Shown: positions 25,513-31,470 of the stretch, one piece after another | How the letters are laid out: every line of letters starts with the position of its first letter | How positions within the stretch are numbered: position 1 is the stretch's first letter | NCBI GenBank assembly: GCA_964506785.1 | Contig: CAZDME010000011.1 | Coordinates: 1-31,470, forward strand | Direction of reading: 5' to 3' | Length of the DNA: 31,470 nucleotides | Source of the DNA: CAZDME01 sp964506785 [NCBI: uncultured bacterium] | GTDB taxonomy: Bacteria; CAZDME01; JAYEMH01 | Translations under genes and position numbers: made by a program | Notes under the pieces: generated by a model | What the model was told of the DNA's origin: nothing | Databases searched by the model: none | What the model saw: only the letters and a program-made list of their open reading frames with translations

Positions 25513-25594
25513 GCTCATAGTTGACAGTTCATAACTCCAAGGGAAAGGGATAACTATTTTTATACCCTATGGGCTAAGAGCCATGAGACAAAAA
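25513..25594. repeat. Opposed heptamer-period repeats between tRNA-Tyr and tRNA-Gly
   Basis: One run reads GCTCATA, GTTGACA, GTTCATA, ACTCCAA (25513-25540). A second, in reverse-complement sense, reads CTATGGG, CTAAGAG, CCATGAG, ACAAAAA (25567-25594). TGGCTC 25511-25516 and GAGCCA 25578-25583 are perfectly complementary, so the two runs can form a stem. Confidence 0.65.
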
Positions 25595-25601
25595 CGAAGA
25601 G

Positions 25602-25675
25602 GCGGGCGTAGTTCAGTGGTAGAACGGTAGCCTTCCAAGCTGCTCACGTGAGTTCGATTCTCATCGCCCGCTCCA
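25602..25675 (+). tRNA. tRNA-Gly(TCC)
   Basis: A 74-nt cloverleaf with encoded CCA. Acceptor GCGGGCG/CGCCCGC, anticodon stem and loop GTAGC-CTTCCAA-GCTGC (anticodon TCC). Third of the four tRNAs. Confidence 0.96.
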
Positions 25676-25739
25676 ATCTGGTAAAAGAAAAAACTAAAAA
25701 GGCATAATGAAGGAAAGGGGGTGAAAGCACAAAATTCTC

Positions 25740-25768
25740 TTGACAATTTTGATATAATCTGGTAGATA
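25740..25768 (+). promoter_or_regulatory. Candidate promoter before tRNA-Thr(GGT)/tuf
   Basis: TTGACA at 25740-25745 is a perfect -35. TAGATA at 25763-25768 is 17 bases further but a poor -10. Transcription would begin near 25775, giving a short leader to the tRNA at 25792. A perfect TATAAT at 25753-25758 lies only 7 bases from the -35 and has no other -35. Confidence 0.5.
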
Positions 25769-25791
25769 TATGGTCTCTATATATCAATCCA

Positions 25792-25867
<76 letters not shown>

Positions 25868-25901
25868 GTTAGTTAGACGTTTAATAAAAAGGAGGAAAAG
25901 A

Positions 25902-27101
25902 ATGGCAAAAGAAAAATTTGTGCGTAGCAAGCCACACATAAATATTGGAACAATCGGGCATGTTGACCATGGTAAAACCACCTTAACCGCGGCCATAACC
26001 TCAATTCTTTCTAAAAAGGGACAGGCTCAAGCGAAAAAAGTTGACGAAATTGATAATGCCCCGGAAGAAAAGGCAAGAGGGTTAACCATTGCCATTGCCC
26101 ATGTGGAATATGAAACGGAAAAACGTCATTATGCTCATATTGACTGCCCGGGGCACGCTGATTATGTTAAAAACATGATTACCGGCGCGGCCCAAATGGA
26201 TGGGACAATTCTGGTGGTTAGTGCGGCTGACGGTCCGATGCCGCAGACTCGAGAACACATCCTTCTGGCTCGCCAGGTAGGGGTACCCTATATCACCGTT
26301 TTTATGAATAAGGTCGATATGGTAGATGATAAAGAATTGTTGGATTTAGTAGAATTGGAAGTTCGGGATTTGCTCAATAAATATGAGTTTCCCGGCGATA
26401 AAACCCCGATTGTTAAGGGCTCGGCTACGGAAGCTTTAAGCTGCGGCTGTGGCAAAAAGGAGTGCCCTAAGTGTGGACCGGTTCTTGAACTCCTGGATAC
26501 CATTGACACTTATATTCCTGATCCAAAACGCGATGTGGATAAACCATTCTTAATGAGTGTTGAAGATATTTTTAGCATTACCGGGCGGGGAACCGTAGCC
26601 ACCGGAAGAGTAGAAAGAGGGAAGGTAAAAATTGGAGATGAAGTAGAAATTGTCGGGATTAAGCCAACTAAGAAGACAGTAATTACCGGTATAGAGATGT
26701 TCCGTAAACTTTTGGATGAGGCAGAAGCGGGTGATAACGTTGGTGTGCTTGTTAGAGGCGTTGAGAAGGATCAAATAGAAAGAGGCCAGGTTATTGCCAA
26801 ACCGGGAACAATTACTCCTCATACCCAATTCAAAGGACAGGTCTATGTTTTGGCTAAAGAAGAAGGCGGCCGGCATACACCTTTTTTTAACGGATACCGT
26901 CCGCAATTTTATTTTCGCACCACTGATGTCACCGGAGTAGTTAAATTACCTCAAGGAGTTGAAATGGTTATGCCGGGAGATAATGTTAGCATAGAGGTTG
27001 AGTTAATTACGCCGATTGCCATGGAGAAAGAACTCCGTTTCGCCATTAGAGAAGGTGGACACACTGTGGGTGCGGGAGTAATTAGCGAGATTATAAAATA
27101 G
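25902..27101 (+). CDS. tuf: Translation elongation factor Tu
   Basis: GTPase that delivers aminoacyl-tRNA to the ribosome (399 aa). G-motifs: GHVDHGKT 19-26, RGLTI with switch I Thr62, DCPGH 81-85 with the catalytic His, NKVD 136-139 and GSA 173-175. Between the G domain and domain 2, where E. coli has an acidic helix, there is a Cys cluster at 181, 183, 188 and 191 (CxC-x4-CxxC), possibly a metal site. Domain 2 begins at [28 protein letters not shown] strong ribosome-binding site, AAGGAGGA, lies at about 25889-25897. It follows tRNA-Thr(GGT) and precedes rpmG, as in many bacteria. Confidence 0.98.
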   Translation: MAKEKFVRSKPHINIGTIGHVDHGKTTLTAAITSILSKKGQAQAKKVDEIDNAPEEKARGLTIAIAHVEYETEKRHYAHIDCPGHADYVKNMITGAAQMDGTILVVSAADGPMPQTREHILLARQVGVPYITVFMNKVDMVDDKELLDLVELEVRDLLNKYEFPGDKTPIVKGSATEALSCGCGKKECPKCGPVLELLDTIDTYIPDPKRDVDKPFLMSVEDIFSITGRGTVATGRVERGKVKIGDEVEIVGIKPTKKTVITGIEMFRKLLDEAEAGDNVGVLVRGVEKDQIERGQVIAKPGTITPHTQFKGQVYVLAKEEGGRHTPFFNGYRPQFYFRTTDVTGVVKLPQGVEMVMPGDNVSIEVELITPIAMEKELRFAIREGGHTVGAGVISEIIK

Positions 27102-27103
27102 AC

Positions 27104-27253
27104 ATGCGCGAAATTATTGTTTTATCCTGTACTCAATGTAAACGGCGGAGTTATACCCAGACAAAGAACAAAAGAGCACATCCGGCAAAATTAGAAATAA
27201 AAAAGTTTTGCAGGTTCTGTCGAAAAAGAACAGTCCACAAAGAAGTTAAATAG
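27104..27253 (+). CDS. rpmG: 50S ribosomal protein L33
   Basis: A 49-residue basic protein. It keeps both cysteine pairs, C9/C12 (CTQC) and C36/C39 (CRFC), the zinc-binding C+ form of L33, and the usual ending with R-K-x-T-x-H-K-E. No clear Shine-Dalgarno precedes ATG27104, which lies two bases after the tuf stop, so translation probably depends on coupling with tuf. It is the normal gene between tuf and the tRNA-Trp/secE block. Confidence 0.92.
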   Translation: MREIIVLSCTQCKRRSYTQTKNKRAHPAKLEIKKFCRFCRKRTVHKEVK

Positions 27254-27299
27254 GGAAAAGAATCGAAACTGCACTTTAAAGGTTTGACCCGTCTGTCGT

Positions 27300-27373
27300 A
27301 GGAGCGTTGGTTAATGGTAAACCACCGGTCTCCAAAACCGGGACTGCAGGTTCGATCCCTGCCGCTCCTGCCA
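27300..27373 (+). tRNA. tRNA-Trp(CCA)
   Basis: A 74-nt cloverleaf with encoded CCA. Acceptor AGGAGCG/CGCTCCT, D stem GGTT/AACC, anticodon stem and loop CCGGT-CTCCAAA-ACCGG (anticodon CCA), T stem GCAGG/CCTGC, discriminator G73. It lies between rpmG and secE, a frequent position. Confidence 0.95.
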
Positions 27374-27396
27374 TTTCGACAAGGATAACAATCAGG

Positions 27397-27588
27397 ATGA
27401 ATTTAGGCAAAGTTAAAGAATATTTTAAAGAGGTACGGTTAGAATTAAAAAAAATCACCTGGCCGGCCAAGAAGGAATTGATTGCTTCGACCATAGTGGT
27501 TATTATTGCTATCTTCATAATCGCCTTTATTCTTGGCGTTTTTGATTTTTCTCTTTCTCGACTCATGACTATTTTATTACAGGCGTAG
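27397..27588 (+). CDS. secE: Preprotein translocase subunit SecE
   Basis: Small (63 aa) SecYEG subunit: an amphipathic surface helix (MNLGKVKEYFKEVRLELKKITWPAKKEL, with the conserved K-x-x-WP turn) followed by one membrane helix (about 29-50). The frame is open further upstream through the tRNA-Trp. ATG27397 is the real start because it gives the normal SecE N-terminus, and AAGGA lies upstream at 27380-27384 (somewhat distant). It precedes nusG by six bases. Confidence 0.93.
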   Translation: MNLGKVKEYFKEVRLELKKITWPAKKELIASTIVVIIAIFIIAFILGVFDFSLSRLMTILLQA

Positions 27589-27594
27589 TTTTTT

Positions 27595-28125
27595 ATGGGT
27601 AAAAAATGGTACGTTATTCATACTCACTCCGGATACGAAAACAAGGTTAAAGACGCTTTGCTCAATCGAGCGAGTATCTTGGGGATGAAGGAGGTTATCT
27701 CCCAGATTCTCATTCCGACAGAAAAGGTTTCGGAAATTAAAGATGGAGAAAAGCGGATTACGAATCGTAAATTTTTCCCCGGATATGTTCTTGTTGAGAT
27801 GGAAATGACGGAAAAAAGCTGGTATCTCATCCGCAATACCCCGGGCATAACTGGCTTTGTTGGAGATAGAAAAAAACCTACTCCTTTGGATGAAAATGAA
27901 ATTCAAAGTATTGTTAAACAGGTAAAGGAAGAAAAACAGGTCCCTAAACCTAAAGTGCTTTTTGAGCCGGGAGAAAATGTAAAGATTATTAAAGGGCCCT
28001 TTACAAATTTTAATGGTATGGTCGATGAAGTCTATCCAGAAAAGGGAAAACTTAAACTGACGGTGACAGTATTTGGCCGGGCTACTCCGGTCGAATTAGA
28101 ATACTGGCAGGTAGAACGCATTTAA
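27595..28125 (+). CDS. nusG: Transcription termination/antitermination protein NusG
   Basis: A 176-aa RNA-polymerase-binding factor that joins transcription to Rho or to ribosomes. N-terminal domain: [20 protein letters not shown] and [11 protein letters not shown], with the polymerase-binding hydrophobics. C-terminal KOW domain: [24 protein letters not shown], ending in a strand containing [14 protein letters not shown]27595 has no ideal ribosome-binding site (AGGCG at 27581). It is the usual neighbour of secE and rplK. Confidence 0.97.
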   Translation: MGKKWYVIHTHSGYENKVKDALLNRASILGMKEVISQILIPTEKVSEIKDGEKRITNRKFFPGYVLVEMEMTEKSWYLIRNTPGITGFVGDRKKPTPLDENEIQSIVKQVKEEKQVPKPKVLFEPGENVKIIKGPFTNFNGMVDEVYPEKGKLKLTVTVFGRATPVELEYWQVERI

Positions 28126-28126
28126 A

Positions 28127-28594
28127 ATGGCAAAAAAAATTACCGCTCAAGTAAAACTCCAAATTGCCGCCGGGCAGGCTAATCCTGCTCCTCCGGTTGG
28201 CCCGGCTTTAGGCCAGCACGGAGTAAATATTATGGAATTCTGCAAGCAATTTAACGAAAAAACCAAAGGCCGGGAAGGGTTGATTATTCCCGTAGTTATT
28301 AGTATTTACCATGACCGCTCTTTTACTTTCATTACTAAAACCCCTCCTGCTTCAATACTTTTAAAAAGAGAAGCGGGTTTAGCTAAAGCTTCGTCCGAGC
28401 CAAACAAGATGAAGATTGGTCAGGTTACGCGAGCGAAAGTAGAGGAAATTGCTCGGACAAAAATGCCGGATTTAAATACCACTAAAATTGACCGCGCGGT
28501 TAAAATTATCGAGGGAACAGCCAGAAGCATGGGAATTGAAATCGTGGAGAAAATCGAAGAGAAAAAGGCAGAGGAAGATGGGAAAGAGATTTAA
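28127..28594 (+). CDS. rplK: 50S ribosomal protein L11
   Basis: Part of the GTPase-associated centre with 23S rRNA and L10. The 155-aa sequence shows [47 protein letters not shown] and the RNA-binding C-terminal domain to SMGIEIV. The final ~13 residues ([14 protein letters not shown]) extend the usual ~141-residue protein with a charged tail that overlaps the rplA start by 17 bases. It begins one base after the nusG stop. Confidence 0.97.
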   Translation: MAKKITAQVKLQIAAGQANPAPPVGPALGQHGVNIMEFCKQFNEKTKGREGLIIPVVISIYHDRSFTFITKTPPASILLKREAGLAKASSEPNKMKIGQVTRAKVEEIARTKMPDLNTTKIDRAVKIIEGTARSMGIEIVEKIEEKKAEEDGKEI

Positions 28595-29249
28595 GAAAGC
28601 TCAAGAAAAAATTGACCAAAATAAAGCATATAAAATAGAAGAGGCGGTCAAATTACTTAAGGATTTTCCTTCAGCGAAATTTGATGAGACAGTAGAATTA
28701 AATTTTCACCTGGGAGTTAATCCTAAATATTCCGAGCAGCAGGTGAGAGGAACCGTGCTTTTGCCCCATGGGACAGGTAAAACTATCCGGATTTTAGTTA
28801 TTACTCAGGGTGATAATCTTAAAAAAGCAAAGGAAGCCGGCGCAGATTTAATCGGGGGGAAAGAGTATATTGAGAAAATAATGAATGGTTGGCTTGACTT
28901 TGATGTTCTCATGACTACTCCGGAGATGATGAAAGAAGTGGCTAAGTTAGGTAAGATTCTTGGGAGCCGCGGTTTAATGCCGAGCCCTAAAAAAGGTACG
29001 GTTAGTCCCAATTTAGATAAGGCGGTCAAGGATATAAAACGCGGCCGCATTGAATACCGCGTAGATAAAGGCGGTAATTTGCATCTCATTGCTGGGAAAA
29101 AATCTTTTGACTCGGATAAACTTTTAGCTAATCTCAAGGAAATTATTTCTGCTATTTTACAAGCCCGGCCGCCAGCCATAAAAGGGAAATATATCAAGAA
29201 AGCGGTTCTTTCTACGGCTATGGGACCGGGTATCAAATTGTCAATATAA
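28578..29249 (+). CDS. rplA: 50S ribosomal protein L1
   Basis: Forms the mobile L1 stalk and in many bacteria represses its own operon. The 223-aa protein begins [12 protein letters not shown] and has the family blocks [54 protein letters not shown] and the C-terminal [14 protein letters not shown]. The frame remains open to 28488 inside rplK, but ATG28578, preceded by GAGGA (28571-28575), gives the normal N-terminus. It overlaps rplK by 17 bases. Confidence 0.97.
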   Translation: MGKRFKKAQEKIDQNKAYKIEEAVKLLKDFPSAKFDETVELNFHLGVNPKYSEQQVRGTVLLPHGTGKTIRILVITQGDNLKKAKEAGADLIGGKEYIEKIMNGWLDFDVLMTTPEMMKEVAKLGKILGSRGLMPSPKKGTVSPNLDKAVKDIKRGRIEYRVDKGGNLHLIAGKKSFDSDKLLANLKEIISAILQARPPAIKGKYIKKAVLSTAMGPGIKLSI

Positions 29250-29250
29250 T

Positions 29251-29383
29251 CCTTAAGGTCTGAGACCGTATGGTATCCAGTTTTTTTGATTATAAGGGCT
29301 GGGTTTAAAAAGTTTGCCTGCCGAGATCAAGGGAAATAAGGTTCCCTTTGTCTTTCATCCGGGTGAGGCAGAGGGAATTTTTT
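29251..29383 (+). promoter_or_regulatory. L10-type ribosomal leader with attenuator, upstream of rplJ
   Basis: The spacer between rplA and rplJ has the appearance of an L10 leader: GGTC-tga-GACC (29257-29267) near the start, GCCTGCCGAGATC at 29316-29328, then complementary arms. TGCCT 29315-29319 can pair with AGGCA 29366-29370, and AAGGGAA 29329-29335 with TTCCCTT 29342-29348. The alternative fold pairs TTCCCT 29342-29347 with AGGGAA 29372-29377, just before six T residues (29378-29383). This would be an attenuator controlled by L10(L12) binding. Confidence 0.7.
29342..29383 (+). terminator. Conditional terminator hairpin in the L10 leader
   Basis: TTCCCT/AGGGAA stem followed by TTTTTT. Its left arm is the same sequence needed for the competing AAGGGAA hairpin, so the two structures exclude each other. 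The stem is only six pairs with a 24-base loop, so alone it is weak. Confidence 0.5.
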
Positions 29384-29384
29384 A

Positions 29385-29431
29385 TTTGACACAAATCGTT
29401 TCCGTTTTAACTCTGGGTGAGTTTTGTCAAA
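29385..29431 (+). repeat. Inverted repeat just before rplJ
   Basis: TTTGACA 29385-29391 and TGTCAAA 29425-29431 are perfectly complementary. The stem would end 31 bases before ATG29462. It also contains a perfect -35 word (TTGACA 29386-29391) without a convincing -10, so a promoter is not supported. Confidence 0.45.
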
Positions 29432-29461
29432 GGCGGGCAATTTGAATTAGAGGAGAGAAAA

Positions 29462-29977
29462 ATGGTCAGTGTTGAAAAACAAGCTGTCGTCAAAAATTTA
29501 GAAAAAAATTTTAAACATCCCAATTTTTTAATTTTCACCGGGTATAAAGGATTAAAAGTCGAAGAATTAACTGAGCTGAGGAAAATTTTAGCCAAGGCAA
29601 ATTCAAGCTTTCAGGTGATAAAAAATACCCTGGCCAGACTTGGCGCAAAAAAGGCTAAACGCGAAGAGATACTGCCTTTCTTAGATGGCCCGGTGGCTAT
29701 TGCCTCTGCTGATAAAGAGAATGTTGGATTGGCTAAAATCCTGGTTAATTTTGCTAAATCGCATCCATTTTTAGCCATTAAAGGCGGATTCTTTCAGGAT
29801 AAACTTCTCGATGTTAAAGAGGTGGGTAATTTAGCCAGGCTCCCTAGCCGAGAAATTCTTCTGGCTCAGGTAAAAAATGGATTTTTAGCCCCGGTGACTG
29901 GTTTAGTTTTTGGTCTCAAAGGGTTGATTCAGGGTTTAATCGGAGTCTTAAAGAATATAGAGAAACAAAAGGCCTAA
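29462..29977 (+). CDS. rplJ: 50S ribosomal protein L10
   Basis: Base of the ribosomal stalk that carries L7/L12 dimers (171 aa). The N-terminal rRNA-binding domain has the conserved FTGYKGLKVEELTELRKILAKANSSFQVIKNTLARLGAKK and FLDGPVAIA. The C-terminal helix (about 140-171) would bind two or three L12 dimers. GGAGAG (29452-29457) precedes ATG29462. The frame is open upstream to 29417 but that part is the leader. The long structured leader suggests feedback control. Confidence 0.96.
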   Translation: MVSVEKQAVVKNLEKNFKHPNFLIFTGYKGLKVEELTELRKILAKANSSFQVIKNTLARLGAKKAKREEILPFLDGPVAIASADKENVGLAKILVNFAKSHPFLAIKGGFFQDKLLDVKEVGNLARLPSREILLAQVKNGFLAPVTGLVFGLKGLIQGLIGVLKNIEKQKA

Positions 29978-29986
29978 ATGAGAATA

Positions 29987-30035
29987 TGGTGAGTCGCAAA
30001 TGGTGAAAAACAAGATAACGATATAACGAAAAAAC
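29987..30035. repeat. Possible heptamer-period spacer, rplJ-rplL
   Basis: The 76-base spacer can be read in 7-base steps: TGGTGAG, TCGCAAA, TGGTGAA, AAACAAG, ATAACGA, TATAACG, AAAAAAC (29987-30035). The similarity is weak, apart from the TGGTGA pair and the AACG words, so I give low confidence. Confidence 0.35.
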
Positions 30036-30053
30036 GAAAAAAGGAGGAAAAAA

Positions 30054-30539
30054 ATGGCTGAAGAGAAGAAAGTTGAGAGAAAGGCAGAAGAGAATCTAGA
30101 GAAAGAGCCCCAGTCGGAGATAAAAAAAGAGGAGGCTCCGAAGAAAGAAGTGCCGAAAAAGCTTCAGGATATTCTTAACACTATTGAGAAAATGACGGTA
30201 CTTGAACTTTCTGAGTTAGTTAAGGCTTTAGAGGATAAATTTGGAGTGAGTGCTGCCCTGCCTATGGCTGCTGGCATGGCTGCTACCGGAGGGGGAGCTG
30301 CCGGAGGTGAAGGAGCAGGAGAGGAAAAAACTTCCTTTACCGTTCAGCTGATTAGCGCCGGAGAGAAAAAAATACAGGTTATCAAAGAGGTAAGAGAAAT
30401 TACTGGACTAGGTTTAAAAGAGGCCAAGGGTTTGGTCGATGCAGCACCTAAACCAGTTAAGGAAAATATTAGTCAGGAGGAAGCAAATAAAATTAAAGAA
30501 AAGCTAGTGGCAGCTGGAGCACAGGTTGAACTAAAATAG
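30054..30539 (+). CDS. rplL: 50S ribosomal protein L7/L12 with N-terminal extension
   Basis: Flexible stalk protein that recruits translation factors. The N-terminal dimerisation domain begins near residue 37 ([29 protein letters not shown]), is followed by an Ala/Gly-rich hinge (about 76-92), and the C-terminal domain has [38 protein letters not shown]. At 161 aa it is about 35 residues longer than the usual 120-130. The excess is a charged Lys/Glu/Pro-rich segment in front of the dimerisation domain. AAAGGAGGAA at about 30041-30050 is a strong ribosome-binding site immediately before ATG30054, so the extension is probably translated. Confidence 0.95.
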   Translation: MAEEKKVERKAEENLEKEPQSEIKKEEAPKKEVPKKLQDILNTIEKMTVLELSELVKALEDKFGVSAALPMAAGMAATGGGAAGGEGAGEEKTSFTVQLISAGEKKIQVIKEVREITGLGLKEAKGLVDAAPKPVKENISQEEANKIKEKLVAAGAQVELK

Positions 30540-30570
30540 CTTTTTGCGGGTAATAATGGGGAAAAATAGA

Positions 30571-30604
30571 AAATGGGACAAAACTGTTTGTTTGTCCCAT
30601 TTTT
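30571..30604 (+). terminator. Intrinsic terminator after rplL
   Basis: AAATGGGACAAA (30571-30582) and TTTGTCCCATTT (30591-30602) form a perfect 12-bp stem with an eight-base loop, continuing into T residues to 30604. The strongest terminator in the window. Confidence 0.9.
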
Positions 30605-30639
30605 ATTTATACCGAAGAGGAATAAATACTAACTTTTGT

Positions 30640-30668
30640 TTGACTTTAACCTTTAAATTTGATAAAAT
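30640..30668 (+). promoter_or_regulatory. Sigma-70-type promoter for the BamD-like gene
   Basis: TTGACT at 30640-30645, a 17-base spacer and TAAAAT at 30663-30668. Transcription would begin near 30675, 23 bases before ATG30698. Together with the terminator just upstream it marks a new transcription unit. Confidence 0.75.
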
Positions 30669-30697
30669 TCCCCTAGGCGATATAAGAGACTAATTGT

Positions 30698-31470
30698 ATG
30701 AATAGACTATCCGGCAAAATCTTCTTTATAAGTGTTATTTTCATCGTTTTAGCCTTTTTATCTCCTTCAAGTTTTGCTTCTTGGATATGGACACCTCAAT
30801 CAGGGAAGTGGGTCAATCCTAAATACGCCACTAAAGAGACAGCCGAAGAACAGTTTCTCTGGGCTGAGGAGTTTTTCGAACGGGGCAATTACAAACGGGC
30901 TATCGATGAATATAGAAAAATCTTAAAGAAATTTTCTGGCAGCCCTTTTGCTTCTCGGGCCCAGCTATCCATTGGGCAAAGCTACTACAAAATGAACAAA
31001 TTTGACCAGGCCCTTGAATCATATCAAAAGGTTATTAATGATTATTCTCTTTCGGAGGTGGTTAAAGAGGCTTTGCAACTAGAGGAAAGATTGGCCGAGG
31101 AGTATCTAGAAAAAAAATCACCCCGCCAATTCCTTATTCCGCAGCATGACCGGTTTAACAAAGCCGCTCAAATCTACCAGCAAATTGTCGATAATTTTCC
31201 TTTCCAATCTCGGGCGGCAGAACTTCAGTATAATGTCGGTTGGGTTTACTATAAAGCTGGAAATTTCAAAGAAGCAATAAAGGCCTTTGAGAAAGTAAAA
31301 AAGAATTATCCGAGAAGCGCCTGGAATGCCAAAAGCAGTTTCATAATTGGGTTAGTTTACTGGACTCAGAGTCCAGAGCGGCTTGAGTATCACCAGGATG
31401 CCGTAAATAAAGCTGTTGACAGCTTCCAAAGCTTTATAAAAGATTATCCGGATCATCCTAAGGTTAAGGA
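30698..31470 (+). CDS. BamD-like TPR outer-membrane/periplasmic protein (3' end outside window)
   Basis: Partial: at least 257 residues, open at the window end. It begins with a Sec-type signal peptide (about 1-27, basic start, hydrophobic run KIFFISVIFIVLAFL, likely cleavage after SSFA). No Cys follows, so it is not an obvious lipoprotein, unlike classical BamD. The mature start SWIWTPQSGKWVNPK precedes TPR-like helix pairs: AEEFFERGNYKRAIDEYRKIL (about 56-76), GQSYYKMNKFDQALESYQKVI, NVGWVYYKAGNFKEAIKAFEKV and a fourth near the end. Family logic suggests outer-membrane protein assembly (BamD/YfiO) or a YbgF-like role. The sequence cannot separate these. It stands where rpoB commonly follows rplL. 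Confidence 0.8.
   Translation, partial: MNRLSGKIFFISVIFIVLAFLSPSSFASWIWTPQSGKWVNPKYATKETAEEQFLWAEEFFERGNYKRAIDEYRKILKKFSGSPFASRAQLSIGQSYYKMNKFDQALESYQKVINDYSLSEVVKEALQLEERLAEEYLEKKSPRQFLIPQHDRFNKAAQIYQQIVDNFPFQSRAAELQYNVGWVYYKAGNFKEAIKAFEKVKKNYPRSAWNAKSSFIIGLVYWTQSPERLEYHQDAVNKAVDSFQSFIKDYPDHPKVK

Noticed and set aside
25332-25594. CRISPR-like array
   Set aside because: The repeats are 7-base, degenerate and without unique spacers, and no cas gene is present.
25753-25758. Perfect TATAAT upstream of tRNA-Thr(GGT)
   Set aside because: Only seven bases from the TTGACA at 25740, and no -35 at a proper distance.
29386-29414. TTGACA as a promoter for rplJ
   Set aside because: No acceptable -10 at 16-18 bases; the word is part of an inverted repeat in the leader.

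Overview
The window is about 31.5 kb of densely packed bacterial chromosome, with every supported gene on the + strand. There is no transposase, integrase, phage gene, CRISPR array or rRNA. Several features point to a deep-branching diderm bacterium: a complete V/A-type ATPase instead of an F-type enzyme, GspI/J/K-like minor pseudopilins, a BamD-like TPR protein with a signal peptide, a CdaA-CdaR c-di-AMP module, and an EF-Tu with a four-cysteine insert. My best guess is a candidate phylum near the PVC group, for example Omnitrophota (OP3). That is recollection of family resemblance, not a computed placement.

Layout. (1) 46-2198: argB, rsmA with an unusual N-terminus, and gatC without gatA/gatB. 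(2) 2229-13842: the V/A-ATPase genes in the order H-I-K-E-C-F-A-B-D. This is the classical bacterial order, but four extra genes sit between the two membrane subunits I and K: three minor pseudopilin-like proteins and one small anchored protein. The K ring subunit carries all the sodium-ligand positions I recall from Enterococcus hirae NtpK. (3) 13844-16374: rsmI, then a clear promoter, a leader hairpin, eno, an FtsB/DivIC-like gene whose end runs into initiator tRNA-fMet, and a terminator. (4) 16508-18077: a second CAU tRNA, then tilS. (5) 18097-25235: a strong promoter followed by ftsH-folE-folP-cdaA-cdaR-pdxJ-acpS-nnrD, tightly spaced and often overlapping. These combine membrane proteolysis, folate, c-di-AMP, PLP and ACP/NAD repair functions. 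(6) 25256-30539: tRNA-Thr(TGT), Tyr(GTA), Gly(TCC), Thr(GGT), tuf, rpmG, tRNA-Trp, secE, nusG, rplK, rplA, an L10-type leader with an attenuator, rplJ and rplL. (7) 30571-end: a perfect 12-bp terminator, a new promoter, and the start of a BamD-like gene where rpoB would normally lie.

The most unusual non-genic signal is in the spacers. Several are built from degenerate 7-base units, sometimes in opposing orientation so that they can fold (5067-5101, 11689-11759, 25332-25373, 25388-25415, 25513-25594, and more weakly 29987-30035). A second family, with the core CTAACGG facing GTTAG, occurs at 895-1021, 13163-13196 and 16466-16500. The first copy supplies coding sequence for the rsmA N-terminus.

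The other points most worth checking are the pseudopilin cassette inside the ATPase operon, the ftsB/tRNA-fMet overlap, a substituted third residue in the CdaA RHR motif, and the separation of rpoBC from rplL.
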